Below, piece after piece: positions 48,166-60,824 of a stretch of DNA of 64,000 nt. The notes below the pieces were generated by a model, which saw only the letters and a list, made by a program, of their open reading frames with translations, did no database searches and was not told the origin of the DNA. Position 1 is the first letter of the stretch. Each line of letters opens with the position of its first letter. Origin of the DNA: Tipula vernalis (Eukaryota > Arthropoda > Insecta > Diptera > Tipulidae); contig OY282558.1 in NCBI GenBank assembly GCA_958295665.1, positions 462,432,995-462,496,994 on the forward strand, read 5' to 3'. A program made the translations under genes and the position numbers.

Positions 48166-51100
48166 ATATTTTGACTTATTTTATTCTGAAGATTTTTGTG
48201 AATTGTTATAGAAATCAACGTGATGAAAATTGATGTGAAATTAATAATTACGGATACGGTTCTTAAAAGGGTATTGCAACGTTTCGATTCAGTAACGTTC
48301 AATTCAGACAAACAAAGGAATGTTGCTATAAAGAAGGCCACTAAGTCTTTGAAGGTAAAAAGGTAATATGAGTATGATTAAGGAAATTTTCTTTTTATTT
48401 GTCAATCATCGACTGTCAATATCAGAAGGATAAACAAAAGATTTATCTTCTTAATAACTTTTCTTATTTCTAAACGTGGTTTACGAAAGGTACTGTTAAT
48501 TACCGGTTATACATTAGCACAAAACAGATAACTCGAATTATAATTACAATTCCCAGTTAAACGATTTTTACAATAATTTGTGAGGTTATTAGGTTCAAAT
48601 GAGCAATATTGTACCAAATTTTTGTATGCATTGGGTTAAGGTCATTCTACGATATTAATAAAAGACCATTTGACAACAACATTAAGATCCAATTGTATTT
48701 TTTCAGGACTTGTATGTTATAATCCAAAACTTTTAGGGCATTAACCTTACTGTTTTGTAACTTTGACGGTTTTAATAGAAACGAAAATAAAATTATTTTC
48801 ATTTAAATCAGCAACAATTTTGTGAAAAGAAATTTATTTGCTTTTGGTGTAATTCACTGTAAAACCAATTTATTTTTATTCAACGGCAATATAAACCCAT
48901 TCCGATTCGATTTGATTGAATATTATTAACCGTATGTATGTGTATGTAATATTTATTGTAGAATATCATAATTGCAATTTAGTATTATAATCTTATCGAA
49001 TTTATAAAATTTGTGTGGGGCCCTACATTTTATTTTTTGGATTTCGTGGGTGGACGGCAATATGAAAAGGTTTGAGAAGCATTATTATAAGAGTACGATA
49101 AATTTTATTTATAACCAAGCAAATTTCAGTGCTGCAGTTAGATAGCTTCATCTGTACAAATTTTCGACCTAATAATAAACAAGTTATATAGTTCTCATTT
49201 TCTTTTTACTTCTTGTCTTTTAATTAAAGAAATACCACTTTCATAGGGTTTAAATAAACATTCTGAAAAACAACCAACTCTTTTCATAAAATCAATTCAG
49301 TTTTGGTAATCCACAAATCATAATTTCATAATGAACTATAAGTTTAATAAATTTCATAAAATTTTAGTTCATAATTTCGGTTTAAACCTTTTCTAAAATA
49401 TTAAATTTTATTTTACAGAAAGAGATACTAAGCATTTCTGGGCATATATTTTAAGTTCGGTTAAGCTTTTCCTCAATTGCTAAAATTATCTCTTACGGCA
49501 AATTCTGACACAAAACTTAATAAATTTGTTCTGGTTTGTGGCCCTGAAACATTTTCAGACAAAAATACTGTATTTGGGGATTCTAAATATGCTCTTCAAG
49601 AACCGCCTCAATCCAAAATCGCTGTACATGTTTGAAAATATCGAAATATGGATATATATTTCGTCAAGTAATTTTATTATCTACAAGGTCGAAGCGGGTC
49701 AAGTAAATGATTGTTCTCATCATGTGTTTTCTTATCTAGATTTTCATCTTGTCCATTTCCTTTTGGAAACTTTGTAAATATTTAATATGTATGTAGGTGT
49801 AACTACAGTTTCTTCTACTCCTGTATAACAATTCGATCGATTCTACATTGTTTAGCTCGTACGTTTCACCGAAGGATATTTCTTTGTTTTATTAAAACAC
49901 GTAGAATGTAAACTATACGGGCTTACGTCGAAATGAAAGAAAAATACATAATTGCTGCACAAACTTTTGATTACCTCAGTTTTCCCCCAAGGTAAAATTT
50001 AATCTGTTCCGTTTCTATCAAACCTTTTCTTGATATATAGTATATATTGGTTCGATGCTAAATTATTTCGCTTATTAAATTCGTGCATGTTTGATGGCTT
50101 TGCGTGCACCAATTGCCAAACACAAGAAAAAGTTGTATATAGAGTATAAAAGTGTAAATGATGGAAAGGCAGAGAGCTTTAAGCTACATGCAATTATTTT
50201 TGTGTTGATAAAATTTTGTTGATAAGCTACAATCGCTTAAATAAATTATAACAATGCAATGTTTAGAGCATACTATAAAGTATTGTAACTATTGATTTAT
50301 GCACAATTTGGTTACAAAAACTTTAGCGTTTCTTTTGAGCGCCTTTTGCACTAATAACATAAAATCGATCGATAAACTTTTAAAATCAATCAGCAAATTG
50401 AAATACTTTTATGGTACATGTTTTTTTTTCAATCGAATTTCAATTAGTCGCAAAATTTATTAGTCGCAATGTAACATCGAATTTCATCTTAATATTATAT
50501 AACGTTTGAGTTCCGCTGTTGCCTAGCGGTTTTGCAAATAAAAAACACAATAATTTATGGGGTACCGCATTCTTAATTGTAGCAGCTACCTTATAGAGAT
50601 TTTTTAAAAATCTAACTTGTACAGCTAATCAATATCGATTAGAATATTGAAATCATATTACACACCGTGATTTTATAAAAATCAATCCTGTTTTATGTAC
50701 TTTGACTGTACACAGTTTTAATGTTTCTACATATTTCTAGAAAACTCATTTTCATTTTCTCATCACGCATTTTGTTTGTACTTTTGGGTGTTCTTTACCT
50801 ATTTTGAATTGCGGTGGGATGGCAAATATGAAAAAATACATTTCCTAGAAAATAAACATAAATACCATTCCCATCAAAGAATAATATTTCAGCAAATTTA
50901 CAGATCTTTCCAAGAATTCATGTATATGTATATTCTAAAATAAAAAGGAATCTGATTGATTGCATTGGAATGTGCGAAATGTACAGGTGCGTGCCCCTTT
51001 CACAACTCAATGGCATTTAATTTAATCCGTTTGTTACCAAGACCAAAGTAAGCATGCAAAATTCACATAATTAAACGGAAATCGAAGCAATAACAGATTG

Positions 51101-51390
51101 GAACACTTTTTCACCGATCGATTACAAATTATAAAATAGAAACCCTCTTACTATTTCAGAAAAAAATTGTACAAGCAAGTACAGGAACTATTACTGGAGG
51201 AAACATTAAAGCCAAAATATTTAATTTAATTGGATGGACAAAAAATAAAAATGTAGTATTAGAGTATTTGGGTATGTTCAGAGAAAACTACACTGTCACA
51301 TGAAACGTGTTCATGCTCAATCGACGGTAAGTTGGGTTGGGTCGATTTATTAAAATCGAATTGGTTATAGTACTTACGAGGAAACTGCAG

Positions 51391-51665
51391 ACCAATTGGC
51401 GCAGTGGTTAAAGCTGCGGCGGTTGGATAGGGAGGTACCGGGTTCGAATTCATATAGGGGCGGTATGCAAAAGAGATTTTTCATCATCTAATTACGATCG
51501 GTGATGAAGATGAACACATCTATGACCCCCTGTTGAAAGTGCGGAATCCATGGGTCGACCCACCTTTCATGTCAGCACTATCGGTTAGTGTGAAGCAATG
51601 CAATGTGCAGGTGGTTTAAACGAAAATGGGTTGGAAATGTATCACATTTGCCGGCCCGTTATCCT
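51391..51665 (+). mobile_element. tRNA-derived SINE, copy 2 with a different tail
   Basis: Positions 51391-51620 match the head and body of the SINE at 10328 (GGCGCAGTGGTTAAAGC, B-box GGTTCGAATTC with a mutation, GATGAAGATGAACACATC). After GTGCAGGTGGTTT the two diverge completely: this copy continues AACGAAAATGGGTTGG... to about GCCGGCCCGTTATCC, with no AAAC repeat. No flanking duplication was found. More diverged, so older than copy 1. Confidence 0.85.
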
Positions 51666-52544
51666 AAATATTAGTAAATTGATACACATTCCCAATTAAC
51701 CAAAAGTATTTGACGAAATCTTTGAAAATTTTTGTGTTTGTGATCAAGCTCCGCTGATGGATCAATAAAAACTATGCAGAACTGTCCAATTTTGTTGACG
51801 GTTAGTAGTGTACAGGGTATATTTTGAACATTTATTGTTATGCATCGATTTCGTTTGTATCTTCGTTTTTGTTTCAAGATGTCGAGTTTTATCGTAACAA
51901 TATGTTTAATGAATGAAGGATTTTTCTTGAATAAGTATAAGAAAAAGAAACAAAAACAAACGTCAATGTCTACTCATGAATATATGTATTAAACTAAGAA
52001 AGGATTCAGGCCGTTCTCTGTTCACACGAGAATTTTTTTTGGATCATATTCTTTCTCGTTCCTTTCCTCTTACAGCTAAAAGGGACTAATTTTAGTTTAT
52101 AGATAAAGAGGAAAGAATCGAGGAATAATTTGATGCAAGATTCGGATGAATAGGCTTTCAATTTTTATAAGAAAAAATCGCCCTCCATCCATCATGATAT
52201 AAATATATAAATAAAAATGTGAACAACAAAAAATAATTTTTCCTTTTTTCCACTTCAATGGCATCAATTTCCACAAACCAAAATAGTTTTATAAAGAACC
52301 GATCAAGCCGCGTGTAATAGGTTTTGTTCCATTAAAATTCATTCATCCTTTTTCGAGGCATAACTAATTAAACAAAACCTCGCTCATTTTTGATGCGTTA
52401 CTACCTAGCTAGCGAACCTCACCAGAACCATTCATAATATATTGAATCTTTATTTTTTCCCGCATCGAACGGTACTAGTAGTTCTAATAGTTCTACTACG
52501 TCAAAATCAATTTCTAAGTAAAATTTAAAAAAAAAATTCAGCTG

Positions 52545-53165
52545 CAGGAAACTCCCCAATGAAATAACTCCCTAAACCAAAAATGAAATAAATTCTCAAT
52601 GTTACTAAGGAAATTAAAATGTTACTAAACTGAAATTAATCCCCCAAATTTGGGGTTTAATTCGTATTCTGAGTTTGGGACTTAAATATTGAATATGAAA
52701 TAACACCCCAAGAATTATTTTGAAGACTTACATATTTCACTGTTCAATTTTCTGCAAAAGGAAGATTTAATTCGAATCAGAATGGAAATGTCCTTTTTCC
52801 AGAATATTTCAAAATTAAACCTTCCTTTTCCAGAAATTCTGGAAAATGAAGATTTAGTTTTAAAATATTCTGTAAAATGGAGATTCTTCCATTCTAATTT
52901 AAAACCCATTTTAATAAAAATATTTTTGGAATGGAAAAGAAACCTTAATTTTAAAATTAAAATTGAAATCTCCGTTTTCCATAATTTTTCAAAATTAAAT
53001 CTTCATTTTCCAAAATATAACTTCTTGCTGTATATGAAATAAAAATAAAAATTTGGGGATTTATTTCATTTATTTTGCAGAGTATTTGCATTTCTTAATT
53101 TTTTTCATTATGCAATAAATTCCCAATAATGGAGGTTATTTTACCGTGAAGTTATTTTCTCAGTC
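52545..53165. repeat. Family B repeat, copy 2
   Basis: Shares both blocks with 11600-11990 (GAATATGAAATAACACCCCA; AAATTTGGGGATTTATTTCA) but with a longer middle of inverted and direct AAATCTTC/GAAGATTT-type repeats. Left (CCAATGAAATAACTCCC) and right (TTATTTCATT) parts are inversely related, suggesting a palindromic non-autonomous element. Open frames on both strands are by-products. Confidence 0.55.
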
Positions 53166-55689
53166 AAAGTTTTCTTTCCAACTACCTAGACCTAAGCAGG
53201 TTGTAAGGTTGATTTTTCATGAATTGTGAAATTTTAGCAAGGAAATTTAGAAAATGAGCACAAAACCTATAAAAAATTTCCATTTTATTTATAGTGCATG
53301 TATATGTTTTGCTTCGGTTTATAGTCTTAGGTACGATTTAAGTTGAACCTCAACTTATAATTTCTAAACAAGATATAATACATAAATATTTATATATAAA
53401 TTTATGTTACCTTTTTTTTTAATATATATTATGGTGATATATAAGCATATTTACGATTTTTTTTTGTTCACCATTTAGAAAATTCGTTTTTGTTTTTTCT
53501 TAGAAACCGAAACCTTTTTAAAATTGACCTGTATAACATATTATATCGAACTCGTATAGTAAGTAATAAAATAACCTTAGGATTAATTTGTAATTGCATA
53601 TTTTATGTTGGCCTTTTGATTAATGGACACGTTTAAATAAAAGATATGGGGCTTCTTGATGCTGGTGCTGTACGCACATTTTGTATTACATTGCACGTGT
53701 GACATATAACATATGTATGTTTCAGTAATCTACATAAATTTACCAAAATCGGCCCTTACCACATTCCAATTGAGAAAATCAAATTTTAAATTCCATGTCG
53801 TGAAGAAACATTGATCTTCAAAAAATTAATGGAATCAGTTTTAAACTAAAATTATAAAATATTTGGCTCGATTCACTGTACATTCTTTTATTTATCTTAC
53901 CTTCTATTTTGCTATTATTTCTATAAGAACACTCATTTAAATTTCAAAATTACGAGCCAATCTTTGGAAATAAAAGCTCTAAAATAATAATGACAAAGTA
54001 GGTCGAAAATGTACAATTTTTTTAAAATATTCGAACTTTTAAGTAGTCCTACGGATTACAACAATTGTTTCTCTAATGTCATTTTCCACTTACACACTAC
54101 TGTATTTGACACTACTCTACTCTAAAGCTACTCCAATCCGCCATCTTGAAAACCATCTAAATTGACGGAATAGCGAACACATTTACATCTAAATTGTATT
54201 GCATTGCAAAATTGACGTATTAATTGTCAAAATAGTAAATTGATAATTAATACGATATTTACACGCCTATAAAAACCAAAATCATTTAAAATTATTTTTT
54301 GGTATGTTCCACTTTAAATGTCAAAAAACTGTCTTTTTGGCGGCTCTTTCTACTCCTTTCCTACTGTTTCGCTGCTCTTTGCTGTAACTGAAAAATGACA
54401 TAAATTTAAAAGTTTTATCGAATTTTAGCAGAATTCTCAAATTTTAGGTAAAAACACTTGGTTACTTAAACTAAAATACCGCCTAGCTTTAAGCTCAAAA
54501 TAAAGAAATTATTCAAAAAGAAATGAAAGACTCGAATCGCCCTATTTGTGAAATGGCATTCTTGTTGAAGAGTATTTACAAGATAAACCACACTTAAAGA
54601 ATTAAAGATTTTTTTTTTTTTATCGAAGGACCCAAACATCTTTGTATGGCTTATTATTGCCGAACAGGAGGAGTTGGAAATAAATAAAATTTGTGAACCA
54701 TACGTAATCCCTAAAATTTTAAAATATTTAGAATATTTTTTCATCTACTCTGAATTCCAGAAATCTTCTGGAATTTAAAAAAAAAATTACTTAATTTTTT
54801 TGAAGTTTAATATATGCCTCAAATTTCTCAAATTCATCCCCAATAAATCTAATAGAATTATATTTCGAGAATAAATATAAAATGCATGTATTATCAAAGT
54901 TCTTAAAATCACGTGATTTCAATTTTCTGATCGGTTAAATAAATATAATAAAATTTTTTGTTTATGAATAAATATTGTATTTTTGTATTATTAATTAACA
55001 ATGCGGCTAATTTAGAATTCAGTAATAAGAAATGAGAAAATATAGCTAATCCCACATCTCATTATTATTTATGGTTTTATATTTTTTTATCACTAGGCAA
55101 AAACAGTACCAAACTAAACAATAATCATTAGATGAAATCCCACGTTTGGTTGAAAATCACAAAAAAATTTTTTGCTTGATGAATTGAAATTCGATTTGGT
55201 AGTAACAGAAAGCGACAACCATTAAAATTAAATTTTCAGTAAAAAAACGGTCAAACGGCTAAAGTTTTATTTACAAATCGTGCAACTTGCATTATGTGTA
55301 CATATTACATACACGTCTAAACTAATTTATTTTATGCTTAATATTATTTTTCAACACAAAAATAATTGCGTGCAGCTTAAAAGTCTCTCCCTATTTATTT
55401 TTTATACTTCTATGCCTTTTTATTGTGTTTGGCAATTGGCGCACGCAATCTTATCAAACTTAAATTATTTGACATGTGCAATAATTTAGCAATGAAACAA
55501 TATATCTAGAATTGGTTGAATAACATACACGATTAAATTGTACCTAGGGAAAACTAAGATAATTCGAAGTTTTTTTTAACAATTGTATATAAAACAAATA
55601 GTATCAATACTTGTTAAACGTTTAATATTATCTAGTATTAATCAGCAACTTGGTAAATTTCAGAAAATTGTTTATAACTGTTTTAACAA

Positions 55690-56598
55690 GATCCTAATAA
55701 AAAATACAATGATAGCATTAAAGCTGTTATCAAGAAATCAACACATTTAATCCATAACAGTGAAAGCAGACAAAATAAGATGATTAAACCAGCAATCCCA
55801 GCAATTCGAGGTATGCCCAAAATACATAAGGGCGACGAACCAATGACACTAGCCCTTAATTTCAGGTCAGCACCTTCTTTCAGAGCTGTCAAATGTTTGA
55901 ATAAATGGCTGTTTAACAACATATTTATTGAGACCACTCCTTGAAACAATCTAGAGCTTGTCAACAAAATAGAGGAAGTCAACATATTGATAAACGCAAA
56001 ACTAGCGTTTTTTGATATTACAATGTATGTATGTATTCGAATATTCCGGTTGGTGAAACTTTAATAATCACAAGGAAGTTGTTATTGATTAAGCAGATTG
56101 ATGTACATATTGTAAACGAGAAATTATTCATCAAAATTACTTTAAGCATGAAGATAATTTCTACAAACAAAACGATGGTTTGCCAATGGGAAGCCCACTT
56201 TCCGGATTTTATCTAATATTTTTCTAAATTACAACACGTTTATTTTGTATAATAGAAATACATTTTATGATAAAATCCAATATTGGCATAGGTATGTGGA
56301 TGACATACTTATTTTATTTACGGGTATGAAGTGGTAACAAAATTAAAATTTAATTTAAGAATAATAAATTAACTTGTCTGGCACAGACATGCTAGATTCC
56401 AGATTTGCTCAACATACCAACTCTACGCAGCATAATTATAAGAATTTTGAAACAAATTCAGATGTGGCCCATTTACTGAGCAGTATCAAAGAGTTAGAGA
56501 TCTACAAAAATAAGGACAATCTATTTTTGTTGTACAATAGAATAAACATGTCAACTAATAAACTGTATGAATTGGTTTTTAACTTTCGATCAACGTAA
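55690..56598 (+). pseudogene. Penelope-like retroelement RT and GIY-YIG remnant
   Basis: The + strand encodes, across several frames with stops, the ordered blocks of a Penelope-like protein: RGMPKIHKGDEPM and NFRSAPSFRAVKCLNKWL, then YSNIPVGETL, QNDGLPMGSPLS and YWHRYVDDILILF, which carries the catalytic YVDD (56281-56310). The rest of the RT core is largely deleted. It ends with FAQHTNSTQHNYKNF and LLSSIKELEIYKNKDN, the C-terminal half of the GIY-YIG nuclease including its Glu. Identification is firm from the RT motifs. Multiple stops and frameshifts mean it is inactive. No terminal repeat is visible around it. Confidence 0.88.
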
Positions 56599-59500
56599 TC
56601 GAAATAAATTTTTCTGAATCAAAAAATGTTCAGCCTCTTGAATTCGTTAAAATGTTGATATAAAGCGACGAAAATCGCCTATTGATTCAATAAGTAATGT
56701 AACTGAAGATAGCGTCACGCTATAGCATTGAAATCGATTTTGAATCGAAAAATAAATTCGTATTTTACAATAAGCAGCCTTATTAATCAAACTAAGTTAA
56801 ATTCACATTTCTGAAATAGATATACCATGGAAAATATTTTTACTTATGTAACTGAACAATTGGACCGTGTATTTTGAAAGTGGTGTAAATCCATATTTTG
56901 TTGAGAAGAGACAATGAAAGAATTGAGCATCAATAAATGAACAAATAAATGGGATTTTACATTTTCTTATTGTTTGCATAAGTATTAGGGATTTAATTTT
57001 TTTTTAATTTAACTATAAATTGTTTACCGATAAAAATATTATACTAATTATGTAACATTTACTTCTATTAAATGTTCTACCAAATGTTTGTTACAACCTG
57101 AGTATCGATTAAAACAAGTTCACTTATTATCTTCTGAAAACAAGAAACAGCTTAAATTATCTTCAAATTAACTTCTGTCTGCAAGGACCAAAGTTATTGA
57201 AATCCTGTAAAGACTAACAATTTTATAGGTCCAAAATCATTTTCTCGACATTTTCTCATTTTCGATAAAGTAAAAAAAATGTCCGTTCGGACTGTTCTAT
57301 GGTCAAGGCGAAGAACTTAAAATATTTTGGAACCCCAAAACCACGTGGTGATAACCACGTTGACCTATTTTTAATATATGTTGGTTTGAGGATTGAGTAG
57401 GGCGTTGAGTTTGGGATTGGGATGAGGGTGGAGTTGGGTTCCATTTGCGGGTTGAGTTGGAGTAATACATAAGCAAATATTTTTAAATAAATTATTTTGA
57501 TTTTCCTTATAAGTTGTATATTGTATTCGTATTTTAACTGTGAAATAACCACCAAGAAGCTTAAAAAATATTTTAAATAAATATCTAATGCTTGTAAAAA
57601 TTAATTTAATGAATACCTAACCCGTCGAAATATGTTATGAAGGTTAATTTTTCGCCATTTAACATTTTAACTAAAAATAGCTGCAATTTTAAATTGTACT
57701 TTCTATTCGCATTCGTTCTTTCTTCGTACCTAAAATTTTCTGAATCGAATGTACCATAAAACAATAATTTTAATGCTAAAACTCGAAAAATTGTGATTGA
57801 CTTAGAAGATTGCATTTAAGTTTTTCCATCAAATCAAAATTTGGTACAGAAAAAATTTAATTCCATTTTCTAAATAAAAATTTTACAAGTATTTCGGAAA
57901 ACAAATCTGTTTTCTTTTCATTTTCCTGTGCAAAAAATCCTTTTGTAAATTGATAAAAATAAAAATTTTAAACTACCTTATTTGAGTTCACACTTAGGTA
58001 CACTTAACTCTTGAAGCGATTTTTTCAATTTAATGCGCGCCGTTGAATTATTGATGAATCATAGATTTTTATCACCAAAAAGAAAGAAGAAACCAATGTC
58101 AATCTAAAAATAGTTGCAAAATAGATTTGTATCATAAAATGTGAATCTCTAGGCTTACAAATTTATTTTAAATGTGTAATACCAATCTACAACCAAGGGA
58201 ATCTGCTAAAATTGTCCAATCTTCCAAAATTTGGATAAATTGTTCGAGTGTCCTTAAAGTTCCTTTTCTCTCCCAGTAAAAGTGGCTTTCAATTCAATTT
58301 TAATGGAATACACGGATCACGAAATACACAAAGTTAGTTTTCAAAGTTTATCCTAACAGAAATTAAGTCCAAAGTATCCGGAACGAGGGCACCCTCATTC
58401 TATAAATTTTAGCAAACTCTGGTTTCTCTTGATTATTAACCTAGAAGGCAGTATTCTAATTTTTTTTAGTTTCGGAGTTTTAGAAATCTCAATGTTTTGA
58501 AATTCTCAATTACTCTTCTTTACGGATAAATGGGGCTAAATAATATTTCGACACTTTTTGCTCACCACCATTACATATGTATTTTACAAATACAAAATAA
58601 GATAAAGTAAATGAGGTGACTATATAAAGATGAAATTTGCTTTACAAATATAAAATCTTTTGTGAAATAGTTACTCCTAACGTAAGCATACATTAAACCA
58701 ATGTAATTCCAAACGCCTTAGAATATAAATTTTCTTTCACAGAGATATACAGCGAAAATCTAAATGCTGGGTTTTTTAGCATTTGAGCCCCGAATTTGGG
58801 TATTAATTTGTAACTCGACGGATTCGGACATGGGCCGAGTCGTGTAAGAAATCCTACTTGTTTAACAGTCATATACATATATCTAACTAACAAGACGTTT
58901 TCTAATTAATAATTTTAAAAATAATTATCTATTTGTAATCTTTTGTAAATGATGCTAATCATATTTCATTCGTGCATTTCCCGGAAAACTCTATTATCCA
59001 CAACAACAAAACTAATAAATTACATTATTTATTTTTATCATTATACATTTTTTTATTATATTTTGTTTGCATAAAAATAGAATTTTTGTTTAATAATTGG
59101 TAGAAAAAGGCTTTCGTATATAAATAAATTAGGGTAGGTAAATTAATTAGGTAATATTGTTGATATTATCTTGTTTGATTTATGTAAATAAGCGAGAAGA
59201 CCAACGTTCTACATTTTCTACATTGCAAATCATTATTAACATACATATTTGGAATGAAGAACATAATACAACTTCACAAATAAAAAAAACTAAGCCCGTA
59301 ATTTTTTTTCTTTATCCAAACGAAATAAAACCCGCGCATCTTTTGCTAAGCACACATAAAACTTTCTTCTTTATTGAATTTTTTTTTTTTTTTTTTTGTT
59401 AAATTAAATTAAAATCTTATGTTTGTAGACCGTGATAGTAAAACAAAAATTAGTAATTTTAGCTCCCATACATTTATACGCCAACTGACCTATGTAACCT

Positions 59501-59754
59501 TCAAATCAGCACAATGTACATTAAAAACACAACAAACGGAAAAGAAAATTCAAGACAAACGAACAAAAATGAAATCACTATGTTTAGAGAGCTTTAGTAA
59601 GCGGGAAGCAATATAAACCCCCACAAAGTTTTATGATTTGTTTTCTTCATTTGCATGGAAAATTAATTAAATTGTGATAAATTATATTTTAATTTAAAAA
59701 AAGCAAAAAAATTATGAATTTATTAATTTCAATTTAACTTTTTTTTAATTACAG

Positions 59755-59785
59755 ATTAGATGGTGATAAATTTGAGCTAATAAAT
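59755..59785 (+). CDS. Invadolysin-like peptidase, 31-nt microexon
   Basis: A 31-nt exon between TTTTTTTTAATTACAG and donor GTAAGT. The first base completes the Arg codon begun at 44307-44308; ten codons follow (LDGDKFELIN), ending in phase 0. The joined peptide continues the YDDSVYR block with RLDGDKFELIN, as expected from the LMLN propeptide. Microexons this short need strong splice signals, and both sites here are near consensus. It would be missed by most ab initio gene finders. Confidence 0.8.
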
Positions 59786-60347
59786 GTAAGTTTTTAATTT
59801 TCGTATCAATTATTATTGAATATTATGCATAAATTTATTAGAGTGGAAATATTATTTGTATGAGAAACTTTATATGGATCTGGGTACTCGTATATGAATA
59901 TTCAAATTTATAAGAATGCCGCTTTTTAAATTTTGTTGTGGGAATTTTTATTATTGGAAAATTGATACACCAAAATGAAGTTACAAGTAATTCGGTTAAT
60001 TATTATTATTTCGGGAAGAACCGGGCTGGTAAAAAAAATGGTTGACAAAATTTTTTTTTACAGATCATTTCAAGGTAATTTAAAATAATTTAGTAATATG
60101 TCCCCTAAAAACACCAAACAATTGGGCGTTAAATCATTAATCCAATTCAATTCCAATCTGCATGAGTTATTCTGAACGTTTATTTTACTGAACAATTAAG
60201 CATTCAATGAATTTAATTAGTCCCAATTGATCAGAAAATGATCGACAGTAAACAGGACAATAATAAACTAGCCATCGCTTTCTATTTTTTCAGGCTTCGA
60301 AGTCAATTTCGATCTTAATTTCAAAAATCATATTTATTGCATTGCTA

Positions 60348-60623
60348 CTATTATTATTGTTGAAGGGTCTTGTGGGCCTCGCACTGCGACCTAAACAACC
60401 CTTTATGCTTGGACCCCACTTAATTATCCGTCCAGTCAATATTCAGGCTCTTAATGAACCTGATAAAACTGCAGACTAGTACGCGATACATACTACCTGG
60501 GCTCGTTACTCTCCCTTCTAAATGTTTACTATAACATTTACTTCTGCTAGGAAGACGGTAGCATTGATACCCAACGATATCGACGGGGCCGTTCCGTTTT
60601 GATTTTAATCTTACAAGTTGCTG
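60348..60623 (-). mobile_element. Diverged fragment of the (AAT)n-tailed element, copy 4
   Basis: Starts with ATT repeats, then matches the 3' part of the family (CACTGCGACCTAAA; TTAATTATCCGTCCAGTCAA) to about CTTACAAGTTGCTG, where it stops. It is truncated and clearly more diverged than copies 1-3, with several small deletions. This shows an older wave of the same family. Confidence 0.8.
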
Positions 60624-60824
60624 TTAAAAATTAAATAAAATAAAAATTAAATTAAATAAAAAAGCAAAAAAGCAAAAAATTAGTCTATTTTCATGAAAAG
60701 TTTACATTTCCTAAAAATTGGTTTAGTTGCTTTAACCTAATTTTGTGAAAACCGCTGAATTTTGCGGAATCTTACTCTAAACTATTTTATTATAGTACCC
60801 TAAAGGGAAGTATTTTAGATTAGG

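Larger units (their letters stand above)
44309..59754 (+). other. 15.4-kb intron of the invadolysin-like gene
   Basis: From GTAAGA to TTTTTTTTAATTACAG. It holds a solo LTR, a SINE, a family B repeat and a Penelope remnant (listed separately) and otherwise AT-rich sequence. Outside those elements (44.3-47.0, 48.2-51.4, 51.7-52.5, 53.2-55.7, 56.6-59.7 kb) I see no supported gene. A GT-rich patch at 57365-57450 reads as a Pro-rich frame on the minus strand, with no known match. Confidence 0.7.

Noticed and set aside
52715..53042. Overlapping Phe/Lys-rich frames on both strands
   Set aside because: Artefacts of inverted repeats in family B copy 2.
57256..57555. 99-residue minus frame with Pro-rich text
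   Set aside because: Driven by a GT-rich low-complexity patch; no domain recognised.
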